Positions 1 through 7,370 of a DNA stretch of 14,607 bases are shown one piece after another (position 1 is the first letter of the stretch; the number at the start of each line of letters is the position of its first letter). Source of the stretch: an uncultured Pelagibacteraceae bacterium (GTDB lineage: Bacteria > Pseudomonadota > Alphaproteobacteria > Pelagibacterales > Pelagibacteraceae); assembly GCA_902590295.1 (NCBI GenBank), contig CACIWH010000012.1:1-14607 (forward strand), read 5' to 3'. Under the pieces are notes generated by a model. It was not told the DNA's origin and ran no database searches. It saw nothing but the letters and a program-made list of their open reading frames with translations. A program made the position numbers and the translations under genes.

Positions 1-178
1 GATTGCATAATTTTAATATCTTAGAAACTTCTTCATTAGTCTCTGGAAATACTACAGCCTTAGATAAAATTGGATCATAAGTGTCTTCTCCTCTTGCATA
101 ATTTAATCTTGTAGATTCAGACTCAGAAAATCTAGAGTTTAGTATTTTTTTTAATTCAGACTGAAGTTCGCTATTCAT
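1..178 (-). CDS. FAD-binding oxidoreductase (GlcD / D-lactate dehydrogenase-like), N-terminal fragment cut by window edge
   Basis: The minus-strand frame opens with ATG at 176-178 and runs off the left edge, giving 59 codons. The peptide has the entry region typical of FAD_binding_4 (PCMH-type) hydroxy-acid dehydrogenases: an acidic N-terminal helix, then an ARGEDTYDP segment followed by the AVVFPETNEEVSKILKLCN strand-helix unit that leads into the flavin-binding domain. Known family members oxidise D-lactate, glycolate or other D-2-hydroxy acids and pass electrons to quinone or cytochrome c. The substrate cannot be judged because the FAD pyrophosphate loop and C-terminal substrate domain lie outside the window. 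It follows the aminotransferase gene after 41 bases on the same strand, so co-transcription with the aminotransferase and the L-2-hydroxy-acid dehydrogenase is likely (inference). The family call is good; the specific enzyme name is open. Confidence 0.75.
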   Translation of the reverse strand, partial: MNSELQSELKKILNSRFSESESTRLNYARGEDTYDPILSKAVVFPETNEEVSKILKLCN

Positions 179-219
179 ATGATAATGATACTATATAAAT
201 CTTACAAAAAATACTTAAA

Positions 220-1383
220 TTATTTTAGCATTTTTTTTATGTTTTCTAATGCTTGAGAAATATTATCTCTTGATGCTGCAAAACTAAATCTTACATAATC
301 CTGACAAGTTTGGCCAAATGCTGTTCCTGGTACGATTGCAACACCAGCCTCGTGCATGGCTTTTTTGCAAAATTCTCTTCCATTCATTCCAGTCTCTTTT
401 ACTTTTGGAAAAGCGTAAAATGCACCACCAGGTAAACTACATTCCACACCTGGTAGATCATTTAAACCTTTGTGAATAAGATCTCTTCTTGCGGTAAATT
501 TTTCCATCATTTCATGTATAGAATCGTCCGGTCCATCTAGTGCGGCAATACCGGCATATTGGGCAGCAGCATTAACACAGGAAACACTATTTATTAATAG
601 TTTATTAACATGTTCTACTAAATGTTCTGGCCAAAAACTCCAACCTAATCTCCATCCAGTCATAGAATAAGCTTTACTCCATCCCTCTAATACAATGAGT
701 CTCTCTCTTAATTTTGGATAATTAAAAAAGGTTGGCATCTCTTTACCATCAAAAATTTGTCTACTATAAATCTCGTCACTCAGAATTGTAACATGTGGGT
801 GTTGTTCTAAACCTTTAGCAAGTTTATCAATTTCAGATTTTTCAACAAAACTTCCTGTTGGGTTATTTGGATTAATTAAAATTAATAATCTCGTCTTATC
901 AGTGATTAAAGACAATATTTCCTCTGCATTAAACTTTAGATCTTTATCTTTAGTAAGATCATATGGAACTGGGGTAGATCCAGTATAGTTAATCATAGAC
1001 TCATAAATAGGAAAAGCTGGTGTTGGATGTATTATTTCTACACCTGGTTCTCCAAAACATTGGATCGCATAGTGCATTGTTGGTTTGCCACCTGGCATTA
1101 TGATAATTCTTTCCGGATCAACATCTTGATTGTAAAGAGTTTTAATTTTTCTTGAAACTGCTTGTCTGCATTCTAGGATTCCATTTGATAAAACATAACC
1201 GTGGTGACCGTCATCTAAAGCTTTTTTTGCAGCGTCAACTACATGTTTTGGAGTTTTAAAATCAGGTTGACCTAATCCAAGATGTATCATTGGTTTTCCT
1301 GATGCCTCTAGTTTTTTTGCTTCCGCTAAAACTGAGAATGCAGTCTCTGTTCCTAGTCTATCTAAACTTTTCGCTAGTTTCAT
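220..1383 (-). CDS. PLP-dependent class I/II aminotransferase (aspartate aminotransferase-like, fold type I)
   Basis: This 387-residue enzyme is full length for subgroup I aminotransferases and starts with ATG at 1381-1383. Visible motifs in order are: GLGQPDF near 36-42 (substrate entry region), NPNNPTG at 171-177 (Asn contacting the PLP ring), SDEIYS at 202-207 (Asp203 for the pyridine nitrogen, Tyr206 for O3'), SKAYSMTGWRLGW at 236-248 with the Schiff-base Lys237, and YVRFSFA near 363-369 with Arg365 as the likely substrate-carboxylate ligand. No signal peptide or membrane segment is present, so it should be cytoplasmic. It would move an amino group between an amino acid and a 2-oxo acid; the amino donor and acceptor cannot be read from sequence. 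Neighbours are an FMN hydroxy-acid dehydrogenase 91 bases upstream and an FAD hydroxy-acid dehydrogenase downstream, both of which make 2-oxo acids, so it may consume their products (inference). Confidence 0.92.
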   Translation of the reverse strand: MKLAKSLDRLGTETAFSVLAEAKKLEASGKPMIHLGLGQPDFKTPKHVVDAAKKALDDGHHGYVLSNGILECRQAVSRKIKTLYNQDVDPERIIIMPGGKPTMHYAIQCFGEPGVEIIHPTPAFPIYESMINYTGSTPVPYDLTKDKDLKFNAEEILSLITDKTRLLILINPNNPTGSFVEKSEIDKLAKGLEQHPHVTILSDEIYSRQIFDGKEMPTFFNYPKLRERLIVLEGWSKAYSMTGWRLGWSFWPEHLVEHVNKLLINSVSCVNAAAQYAGIAALDGPDDSIHEMMEKFTARRDLIHKGLNDLPGVECSLPGGAFYAFPKVKETGMNGREFCKKAMHEAGVAIVPGTAFGQTCQDYVRFSFAASRDNISQALENIKKMLK

Positions 1384-1474
1384 AAATTTTAATTATCTAA
1401 TACTGATTTTATAAATTAATTTTAAAGTATTCAACTCTTTTAAATTTTTAAAAATTATTAAAATCATAGGAAAT

Positions 1475-2629
1475 TTAATTATTTCTAAATCTTAAATTAT
1501 TTCTATTTAGATCGCTTATTTTTGTACAACCCATTAATTTCATATCTCGCTCTAATTCAGCTTTATATTGTCCTAAAGCTCTTTCTACACCCGCTTGTCC
1601 TGCTGCAGCTAGAGCATATAGATAAAGTCTGCCTCCAGCACATGCTTTTGCACCTAAAGATAAGGCTTTAAGCATATGAGTTCCTCTTTGAAAACCTCCT
1701 TCACAAATAACATCAATTTTATCTCCAACTGCATCAACTATTTCTGCTAACTGATCAAATGGTGATCTTGATCCATCAAGTTGTCTTCCTCCATGATTCG
1801 AAACCATTATTCCTGTACATCCAATATCAACTGCTTTTTTTGCATCTTCGACACTCATAATTCCTTTTAATGCAAAATGACCACCCCACTTGGAACATAA
1901 TTTTTCAGCGTCGTTCCAATTCATAGATTGATCCAACATGGTAGAAAAATAGTTACCAATTGATGAATTTGTACTGGTACCTTCTTTAACAAAATCCTGT
2001 AAATGTGGTAATTCAAATTTTCCTTTTGTAAGGTAGTTTATTCCCCACATTGGTTTAGTAGCAAAACTAAATAAACTTGATAGAGTAAGTTTAGGTGGCG
2101 ATGTGAAGCCCGTTCTTAAATCTCTTTCACGGTTTCCACCTGTTATAGTATCAACAGTTAAGGCCATTACATCAAACTTAGCTGCCTTTGCTCTTTCTAA
2201 ACAAGAGTCATTTAATCCCCTGTCTTTATGAAAATAAAATTGAAACATTTTAGGTGTGTCTATTAATGAAGATATTTCCTCTACACTTACAGTAGCGAGA
2301 GCGGACACACCAAACATAGTATTAAATTTTTGAGCAGCTTTGCCAACTGCACGCTCACCATCATAATGAAAAAGTCTTTGTAAAGCTGTTGGAGAACAGT
2401 AAAATGGTAAATCAATCTTTTTTCCAAAAATTGTAGTGGATAGATCCACATTTTCAACGCCTCTCAATACATTTGGTACAAGGTCTACGTCATTAAATGC
2501 AGAAGTATTTCGATTATATGTTATTTCGTCATCAGCGGCACCATCAATGTAATGAAATATTGGTGAAGGCAGTTTCCTTTTGGCTAAAATTCTAAAATCA
2601 TTAAAATTATGGCAATTTTTTAAATTCAT
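1475..2629 (-). CDS. FMN-dependent alpha-hydroxy-acid dehydrogenase/oxidase (LldD / glycolate oxidase family)
   Basis: A 384-residue TIM-barrel flavoenzyme of normal family length, starting with ATG at 2627-2629. The N terminus has the HYIDGAADDE segment with the conserved substrate Tyr27. QFYFHKDR near 130-137 carries Tyr132, ALTVDT near 156-161 is the next barrel strand, RERDLRTGF follows at about 167-175, Lys255 sits in LKGI, and SNHGGRQLDG at 277-286 provides the catalytic base His279 and substrate Arg282. The family oxidises L-2-hydroxy acids such as L-lactate, glycolate or mandelate to 2-oxo acids through FMN. The usual DGGIRRG phosphate-binding segment reads EGGFQRG at 310-316, a departure discussed in the findings. 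The gene begins 8 bases after the PagL-like gene, which points to co-transcription with the ccm block. Substrate and electron acceptor (quinone, cytochrome c or O2) are not determined. Confidence 0.9.
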   Translation of the reverse strand: MNLKNCHNFNDFRILAKRKLPSPIFHYIDGAADDEITYNRNTSAFNDVDLVPNVLRGVENVDLSTTIFGKKIDLPFYCSPTALQRLFHYDGERAVGKAAQKFNTMFGVSALATVSVEEISSLIDTPKMFQFYFHKDRGLNDSCLERAKAAKFDVMALTVDTITGGNRERDLRTGFTSPPKLTLSSLFSFATKPMWGINYLTKGKFELPHLQDFVKEGTSTNSSIGNYFSTMLDQSMNWNDAEKLCSKWGGHFALKGIMSVEDAKKAVDIGCTGIMVSNHGGRQLDGSRSPFDQLAEIVDAVGDKIDVICEGGFQRGTHMLKALSLGAKACAGGRLYLYALAAAGQAGVERALGQYKAELERDMKLMGCTKISDLNRNNLRFRNN

Positions 2630-2637
2630 AACTCAGT

Positions 2638-3156
2638 TTAAAAGCTTTTTGAAAAATTGAACATATAACTATTTGCCCCAGGATTTTTTTCACCTAGGCT
2701 TGCGTTAGATAAATGATTATATGAAAAACCAAATTCTGTATTTGTCGACAAATCTAATGATAATTGAAGCTCACTTTTAAACTCCAGTAGATGGCCCAAG
2801 TCTTTTCCGTCCCCTTCGTGGTATAATCCAGGAGTAAAACTAGGAATTAAATTTAATTTACCAATTTTGTATTCTGCCTGAATTCCTGTGTATAAATATG
2901 TTGTTGAGTCGGAAGTAAGCAAAAATCCGGTAACTGGTTTTATTGTGCCTATCAAACTATCTCTAAAAAGATTATCATTTAAATGTTGAACACCAATAAT
3001 TTGTGATTTTTTTCCATCATCACTGAAATCAAACATTCCTGTATAAACATTGTATTTATGACCAGAGTCAGTTTTTTGATTTTCTTCAGCTAAAGATTTT
3101 CCAAAAATTATCAAAATACTTAAAAATAGTATCAAAGTTTTTAAACTGTTTTTCAT
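2638..3156 (-). CDS. PagL-like lipid A 3-O-deacylase / acyloxyacyl hydrolase family outer-membrane protein
   Basis: A 172-residue exported protein. Residues 1-23 form a Sec signal peptide (KNSLK, a hydrophobic core, cleavage likely after SLA). The mature part alternates polar and hydrophobic residues like a small beta-barrel and ends in Phe, as outer-membrane proteins do. Near the C terminus is NHLSNAS then NPG at 147-160: the H-x-S-N signature of PagL, with His148 and Ser150 as the likely catalytic pair. PagL removes the 3-linked acyl chain from lipid A in the outer membrane. The acidic third residue of the Pseudomonas enzyme is not obvious here; Asn162 lies about where I would expect it. 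The start overlaps the ccmH stop by four bases (ATGA), so it is translationally coupled to cytochrome c maturation genes, an unusual partner. The family call is good; activity on lipid A is inferred. Confidence 0.75.
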   Translation of the reverse strand: MKNSLKTLILFLSILIIFGKSLAEENQKTDSGHKYNVYTGMFDFSDDGKKSQIIGVQHLNDNLFRDSLIGTIKPVTGFLLTSDSTTYLYTGIQAEYKIGKLNLIPSFTPGLYHEGDGKDLGHLLEFKSELQLSLDLSTNTEFGFSYNHLSNASLGEKNPGANSYMFNFSKSF

Positions 3157-3533
3157 ATTTTTTTACTCTTATATATTCTAAGGTATATTATTGCACCACC
3201 TAATAAAAACAACAATATTGGTATAAACCACAATAAAAAGGTTTTTTTTGAATACCCAGGATCATAAACAATCCATTGGCCATATTTTTTGACTAACATA
3301 TTATAAATTTGATCTTCTGAATAACCACTGTCTATTTGATCTTTAATATAAACTCTCATACTTAATGCAAATTCAGAATTAGAATCGTATATAGACTGAC
3401 CTTGACAAATCAGGCATCTTAAATTTTTTGCTATATCATTTTCAAGTTTAGAATAATTTTTTGTCTCGGAATAACAGTTTCCAAAAAAGTTAACAAATAA
3501 GAATAAAAAAACTATGAACTTTTTTTTAACCAT
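3153..3533 (-). CDS. ccmH: Cytochrome c maturation protein CcmH (thioredoxin-like reductant, CcmH/CycL type)
   Basis: A 126-residue protein with a signal peptide (about residues 1-22), a periplasmic helical domain and one C-terminal membrane helix (about 99-119). The redox signature LRCLICQGQS at 38-47 gives the conserved Cys40 and Cys43 of the LRCxxCQ motif. The following helices contain MRVYIKDQIDSGYSEDQI and the KKYGQWIVYDP segment characteristic of CcmH. The protein keeps apocytochrome CXXCH cysteines reduced, together with CcmG, so that heme can be attached in the periplasm. It corresponds to the short CcmH of alphaproteobacteria; the TPR extension of E. coli CcmH (CcmI in other bacteria) is absent and no separate ccmI is next to it. 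It starts with ATG and overlaps the end of ccmG by 8 bases and the start of the PagL-like gene by 4 bases. Confidence 0.95.
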   Translation of the reverse strand: MVKKKFIVFLFLFVNFFGNCYSETKNYSKLENDIAKNLRCLICQGQSIYDSNSEFALSMRVYIKDQIDSGYSEDQIYNMLVKKYGQWIVYDPGYSKKTFLLWFIPILLFLLGGAIIYLRIYKSKKI

Positions 3534-4071
3534 TTATAATCTCCCTAATTTGTTTAACGTGATCATTATTTATTGGTCCTATAATCTTTATTAAAATTTT
3601 TTTATTTTTATTAACTAAGAAAGTTTCTGGAACACCATAAGCACCTAGATTAATTGACGCCGTTCCATCTTTATCTACTAAATTATATTTAAATGGGTTC
3701 CCATAATCATTTAAAAATTTTATAGAATTTTTTTTTCTATCTTTATAGTTTATGCCAATAATTTGCAGTGAACTTATACTGCTTAAACTCTTAAGAAGAT
3801 CATTTTCCTCTCTACACGGTAAACACCATGAAGCCCAGACATTAACTAAAGAAAATTCCTTATTTTGAATAACCTCGCTTAATTGTATTTTATCAGATGA
3901 ATGTAATTGGGGTAAACTAAAATTTGGTAGGTAAGTTGTTTTTTCATTTTTAAATTCTGGAAAATATATTTTATCCTTAATCAATGCTTTATTAAAAACT
4001 AAAAAGCAAAAAACAAAAAAAACTAGTATTAAAAAACTATAAGTAATTTTTTTTTTTAGTAAAAACCGCAA
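3526..4071 (-). CDS. ccmG: Thiol:disulfide interchange protein CcmG/DsbE (membrane-anchored thioredoxin)
   Basis: One N-terminal membrane anchor (FLILVFFVFCFLVF) is followed by a thioredoxin fold facing the periplasm. The active site is NVWASWCLPC, with the two Cys being residues 87 and 90 if counted from the longest frame; GINYKD and the cis-proline segment AYGVPETF follow, all typical of CcmG. It delivers reducing power from CcdA/DsbD to CcmH and apocytochrome c. The frame contains no ATG near its 5' end. I place the start at TTG 4071-4069 because a GGGGG run (4082-4078) lies six bases upstream and the product then starts just before the KKK-anchor. A longer form from TTG 4083 (185 residues) is possible. 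Either start lies inside the last codons of ccmF, overlapping it by 35 or 47 bases, so translation should be coupled. Family identity is firm; the start is not. Confidence 0.92.
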   Translation of the reverse strand: MRFLLKKKITYSFLILVFFVFCFLVFNKALIKDKIYFPEFKNEKTTYLPNFSLPQLHSSDKIQLSEVIQNKEFSLVNVWASWCLPCREENDLLKSLSSISSLQIIGINYKDRKKNSIKFLNDYGNPFKYNLVDKDGTASINLGAYGVPETFLVNKNKKILIKIIGPINNDHVKQIREIING

Positions 4072-5920
4072 ATGTACCCCCAAAAATTATTATTAATGTA
4101 GAAATCCAGATCCAAATCATGAATGGTTTATTTTGATATCTAACATTAAATAGTTGCTCATCCTTTATTAAATTTATTGTTATGAATCTATCTTTGAATA
4201 AAGTTGTTTTAATCGCTGCTTCACTTGTTGCAATAACTGGCTGGTTATAAACTCTGATCTCTGGATATAGTTTAATTATTTTATTATTTTTATTTTTTAC
4301 TTCAAAAGTACCGATTATTGAAGAATAGTTTTTTTTTTCATTAGTTTTAATTTCTTCAAAAGTTATTTTTTCATTTTTTGAGATAAAACTTTCTCCAACC
4401 TTAATATTCTTAATAATTTCTGTAGAGCTAATACTATTAAATAATATTGATAACATTAACATAGCAAAACCCAAATGTGATAAGTTTTGAGCATGATTAG
4501 TATTACTTTTTAAAAAGTTAGTAATTGTTTTGATGGTTAAAAAAAATAATGAAAAAATTAAAATTATAACTAAGAAATCTTTTTTAGATAAAAAATATAT
4601 AGTTATGATTGTTGCGACTGAAGTTAGTAAAAAGTAGTAAATATGGTTAATTTTAAACTTTAAGTTTGTTTTAATCCAACTCATACTAGGGCCAACTGAC
4701 ATAAACAAAAAAAATGGAATTAAGAAAGGTATTAAAAGTTTATTATAAAATGGGGGTCCAACTGAAATTTTTTCTGATGTGATTACATCTAAAAATATTG
4801 GATATACAGTTCCTATTAAAACTACGCTTAAAAAATAAATCATAAACCAGTTATTTATTAAAACTGAAGTTTCTTTGCTTAGAAAGAAAATTTCCTTTTT
4901 ATTTTCCAAATTTTTATTTTCAAAGACTAGAAAGATTACAAATGATATAAAAATTAAAACAAACAAAAAAATTAGGATATAAATTCCTCTAGATGGATCA
5001 TTTGCAAAAGTGTGAACCGAATTAAGTATCCCAGATCTAACTAGAAATGTTCCAGTAACACTTAACATAAAAGTCACTATACTTAATATAATTGTCCAAT
5101 TTTTAAAAAGGTCCCTTTTTTCAAGAGTTGATATACAATGTAAAAGGGCAGTTAAACTCAACCAAGGCATTAGAGAAATATTTTCAACTGGATCCCAAAA
5201 CCAAAAACCTCCCCATCCTAATTCATAATACGCCCAGATCGAACCCAAAAGAATACCCCCTGTTAAAAAGGTCCAAGATATTAAAACCCATTTTTTTAAA
5301 TTTTTTGCCCAAAGATTGTTTACATATCCGGTTACCATTGCGGCTAAAGCAGACGCAAATATAATTGATGTACCAACATATCCAACATATAAAATTGGTG
5401 GATGTATTGCTAGCGCAGGATCTTGAAGTATTGGATTTAATCCAAGCCCTTCAGATGGTACCGGAAAAAGAATATCAAATGGGTTAGAAGTTTTTAAAAC
5501 AAATATAAAAAAACCAATAACTATTATTTGATGAAATATTACAGTATAAAGTCTAAAATTTTTTGGCTCATCTTTAGAGCTGAAGAAAAAAAATAATATA
5601 AAACTTGTCAGTACTAATAACCACAATAATAAGCTTCCTTCGTGATTGCCCCATAAACCTGTTATTTTATAAAATAAAGGTTTTGTTGAATGGGAATTAT
5701 TATAAACTGTTCCATTACTAAAATCAGATATTATAAAAGTGTATAATAAAATAAAAAAACCTATAACAACGAAAAAAAATTGAAGAGTAAGAAACTTATA
5801 TATTTTTTTTTCTATATTCAATAAATTTTTTTTAATATTTAAAACTGTACATAAGAAAACAGCAAAAGATGATATAAGTCCTAGTAATAAAGAGAGAAAA
5901 CCTACATTAGACAATATCAT
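4037..5920 (-). CDS. ccmF: Cytochrome c heme lyase subunit CcmF
   Basis: A 627-residue polytopic membrane protein, close to the usual 640-660. The heme-handling tryptophan motif [12 protein letters not shown] is at 236-247. All four histidines described for E. coli CcmF appear: His173 in [11 protein letters not shown] and His303 in SVHTFAN (periplasmic pair for holo-CcmE heme), and His261 in ALLHC and His482 in SHLGFAML (transmembrane pair for the resident heme b). The first three even share E. coli numbering. About a dozen or more hydrophobic segments are visible, with a periplasmic domain near 500-600 before the last helix. CcmF takes heme from CcmE and, with CcmH, joins it to CXXCH motifs of apocytochromes. 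The ATG start (5918-5920) overlaps the ccmE stop by four bases; the 3' end overlaps ccmG. Confidence 0.97.
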   Translation of the reverse strand: MILSNVGFLSLLLGLISSFAVFLCTVLNIKKNLLNIEKKIYKFLTLQFFFVVIGFFILLYTFIISDFSNGTVYNNSHSTKPLFYKITGLWGNHEGSLLLWLLVLTSFILFFFFSSKDEPKNFRLYTVIFHQIIVIGFFIFVLKTSNPFDILFPVPSEGLGLNPILQDPALAIHPPILYVGYVGTSIIFASALAAMVTGYVNNLWAKNLKKWVLISWTFLTGGILLGSIWAYYELGWGGFWFWDPVENISLMPWLSLTALLHCISTLEKRDLFKNWTIILSIVTFMLSVTGTFLVRSGILNSVHTFANDPSRGIYILIFLFVLIFISFVIFLVFENKNLENKKEIFFLSKETSVLINNWFMIYFLSVVLIGTVYPIFLDVITSEKISVGPPFYNKLLIPFLIPFFLFMSVGPSMSWIKTNLKFKINHIYYFLLTSVATIITIYFLSKKDFLVIILIFSLFFLTIKTITNFLKSNTNHAQNLSHLGFAMLMLSILFNSISSTEIIKNIKVGESFISKNEKITFEEIKTNEKKNYSSIIGTFEVKNKNNKIIKLYPEIRVYNQPVIATSEAAIKTTLFKDRFITINLIKDEQLFNVRYQNKPFMIWIWISTLIIIFGGTFAVFTKKKNYL

Positions 5921-6336
5921 TTTTGCTCCAGACTTTCTTTAACTTCAGGGGGCATATAATTTTCATCGTGTTTTGCTAAAATTTTATCAGCAATAAATAA
6001 GTTTTTATCCTCTAAAAATCCTTCTGCTACTACTCCCTTTTCTTCTTGAAATAAATTCGGTACGGTTCCTGCAAAAATAACATTAATTTCACTTTTAAAA
6101 TCTGTAATTATAAATAAAATTTTTTCATTATCTAAAGTTATAGAATTTTTTTTAACCATCCCTCCAACTCTAATTTTTTTAGTTATATTTTCTGAGGATT
6201 GCTTGATTTCAGTCGGTGATTTAAAATATACAACGTCATCCTCTAATAGCTTTAGAATAATATAAACACTTAAAATGATTGTAGTTAGAACAGAAATTAT
6301 AAATACAATTCTTAATCTAACTTTTTTACCATACAT
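5917..6336 (-). CDS. ccmE: Periplasmic heme chaperone CcmE
   Basis: A 139-residue protein with a single N-terminal membrane anchor (about 10-29) and an OB-fold periplasmic domain. The segment [12 protein letters not shown] near 55-66 is the typical start of the barrel. The C-terminal motif [12 protein letters not shown] at 120-131 supplies His123, which binds heme covalently, and the conserved Tyr127, an axial ligand. CcmE takes heme released with the help of CcmC/CcmD and carries it to CcmF. The length and motif are normal for the H-type CcmE, not the variant Cys form. It begins with ATG nine bases after ccmD ends and overlaps the ccmF start by four bases, so it belongs firmly to the ccm operon. 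Confidence 0.96.
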   Translation of the reverse strand: MYGKKVRLRIVFIISVLTTIILSVYIILKLLEDDVVYFKSPTEIKQSSENITKKIRVGGMVKKNSITLDNEKILFIITDFKSEINVIFAGTVPNLFQEEKGVVAEGFLEDKNLFIADKILAKHDENYMPPEVKESLEQK

Positions 6337-6345
6337 TGATCTAAA

Positions 6346-6576
6346 TTAGATTTTGTGAGCAACTGTTCTTACAAATGTTCTGTTTGTTGATTGTTTGTGA
6401 GCTGAAGTAACTTGGTCTGAATTTAAAGACTCATATTTTCTTGCAAATTTAGCTTTTTCTTTAACTAACTGCCTACTTGTTACTTTATATAAGATTAGAA
6501 AATTAAATAGTGTGAATACGAATGCTGACCAAACATAAAGCCCATATCCGTTCATGATAAGTAAATCTAAATTCAT
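6346..6576 (-). CDS. ccmD: Heme exporter protein CcmD
   Basis: A small protein of 76 residues with one membrane helix (about 14-33). The NGYGLYVWSAF segment at 9-19 is the characteristic CcmD start, followed by the helix and a basic cytoplasmic tail rich in Lys and Arg. CcmD helps release holo-CcmE from the CcmABC complex. The C-terminal tail is somewhat longer than in many homologues. The chosen ATG (6574-6576) overlaps the ccmC stop by four bases; an internal ATG at codon 8 would give a 69-residue form whose product starts right at the MNGYGLYVW motif and is equally compatible with the family. Its position between ccmC and ccmE supports the call. Confidence 0.9.
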   Translation of the reverse strand: MNLDLLIMNGYGLYVWSAFVFTLFNFLILYKVTSRQLVKEKAKFARKYESLNSDQVTSAHKQSTNRTFVRTVAHKI

Positions 6577-7280
6577 ATTCTATTTAAACCTTTGTTTTTA
6601 ACTTTTATCAACTCCACATTATATTTCATCAAAAAAATTAACACAGAAAATAGTGCAAATGCCGCAGTCATCAAAAATAAAGGTATTAACATGGACGAAT
6701 GTATTGTGCTTTCTGATAAAACATTTATCGATGAAGGTTGATGTAAAGTTGCCCACCAGTCTACTGAATATTTGATAATTGGAACGTTAATCACACCTAT
6801 AATTGAAATATATGATGAGATTTTAACTGCTTTGTTCTTTTCAAAAAGTTTCCACGATAATAAGTATAAAAAATAGAATAAAAATAATACTAACATAGAA
6901 GTTATTCTAGGATCCCAAGCCCACCATGAACCCCAAGTTGGCTTGCCCCAAATTGAGCCTGTAACTAAGGCTATTAAGTTAAAAATAAATCCTGATGGAG
7001 CTAAACTTTTTGATATTAGCACAAAGTTTTTATTTTTAAAAATTATAACTCCAAGAGACAAAAAAGCTATCATTGAAAAAATCCCGAGAGAAATCCACGC
7101 TGATGGAACATGTACATACATAATTCTTACAGAGTCACTTTGTAGATAATCTTGAGGAGACAATATTAACGCCTCAAATAAACCTACTGACAGAAAAATT
7201 ATAAATAATACAAATATTAAATTTCTAAATTTAGATGAAATTAATACTTTTTTAGTTTTTTCAGTGATTATAGATAACAT
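6573..7280 (-). CDS. ccmC: Heme transporter/handling protein CcmC
   Basis: A 235-residue protein with six hydrophobic segments. The tryptophan-rich heme motif WGSWWAWDPR is at 116-125. The two flanking periplasmic histidines are His57 in VHVPSAW and His180 in ATLHQPSS, matching the heme-ligand histidines of E. coli CcmC. CcmC presents heme to CcmE at the periplasmic face. I chose ATG at 7278-7280. The frame stays open upstream to a TTG at 7314-7316, which would add 12 residues, but that segment has no family similarity I can see and lies inside an inverted repeat, so it is probably leader. It is the first gene of the ccm block here: ccmA and ccmB, which usually precede ccmC, are missing and hspQ lies upstream instead. 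A four-base overlap couples it to ccmD. Confidence 0.95.
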   Translation of the reverse strand: MLSIITEKTKKVLISSKFRNLIFVLFIIFLSVGLFEALILSPQDYLQSDSVRIMYVHVPSAWISLGIFSMIAFLSLGVIIFKNKNFVLISKSLAPSGFIFNLIALVTGSIWGKPTWGSWWAWDPRITSMLVLFLFYFLYLLSWKLFEKNKAVKISSYISIIGVINVPIIKYSVDWWATLHQPSSINVLSESTIHSSMLIPLFLMTAAFALFSVLIFLMKYNVELIKVKNKGLNRI

Positions 7281-7302
7281 TTTTTTATTTATATAACGTG
7301 AA

Positions 7303-7370
7303 AATAAACTGATCAAGAATGTTGAGGGAGATAATTGAAGGGAAACGTTAACACCCTTGATCAGTTTGTT
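7303..7370. repeat. Long imperfect inverted repeat; candidate structured RNA, ccmC leader or paired operator
   Basis: Arms 7303-7317 and 7356-7370 pair over 15 bp, with 12 consecutive perfect pairs (AAACTGATCAAG with CTTGATCAGTTT) and one G-U wobble if read as plus-strand RNA. Inside, 7320-7325 pairs with 7348-7353 (six pairs, one G-U) after a 2x2 internal loop, leaving a 22-base loop with two GGGA motifs. An alternative hairpin pairs AAGGG 7338-7342 with CCCTT 7354-7358, which competes with the outer stem. The core is 23/62 G+C, clearly above the surrounding spacer. No T-run follows either side, so it does not look like an intrinsic terminator. Both wobbles favour a plus-strand transcript, but the element also lies in the 5' leader of ccmC on the minus strand. 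Each arm carries the dyad TGATCA, 48 bp apart, so a protein-binding role is possible. Confidence 0.6.

Noticed and set aside
1443..1456. Perfect 14-bp palindrome AATTTTTAAAAATT in the spacer downstream of the FMN dehydrogenase gene
   Set aside because: Only A and T, with no loop; such palindromes are expected by chance at this base composition and it cannot form a stable terminator hairpin.
5128..5364. Plus-strand open frame of 78 codons opposite ccmF
   Set aside because: It lies entirely antisense to strongly conserved ccmF codons, including the WGGFWFWDP region, and has no recognisable domain, so it is a shadow frame.
6943..7149. Plus-strand open frame of 68 codons opposite ccmC
   Set aside because: Antisense to the conserved part of ccmC, without family similarity or a ribosome-binding site.
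7281..7316. Twelve-codon N-terminal extension of ccmC to a TTG start at 7316
   Set aside because: The extra residues show no family similarity, no ribosome-binding site precedes the TTG, and the segment runs into the inverted repeat; ATG at 7280 gives a normal CcmC.
7303..7370. Inverted repeat as an intrinsic terminator for hspQ, or as a known RNA such as SRP RNA or tmRNA
   Set aside because: No T-run follows the stem on either strand, and the SRP apical loop consensus and the tmRNA acceptor/TpsiC sequences are absent.
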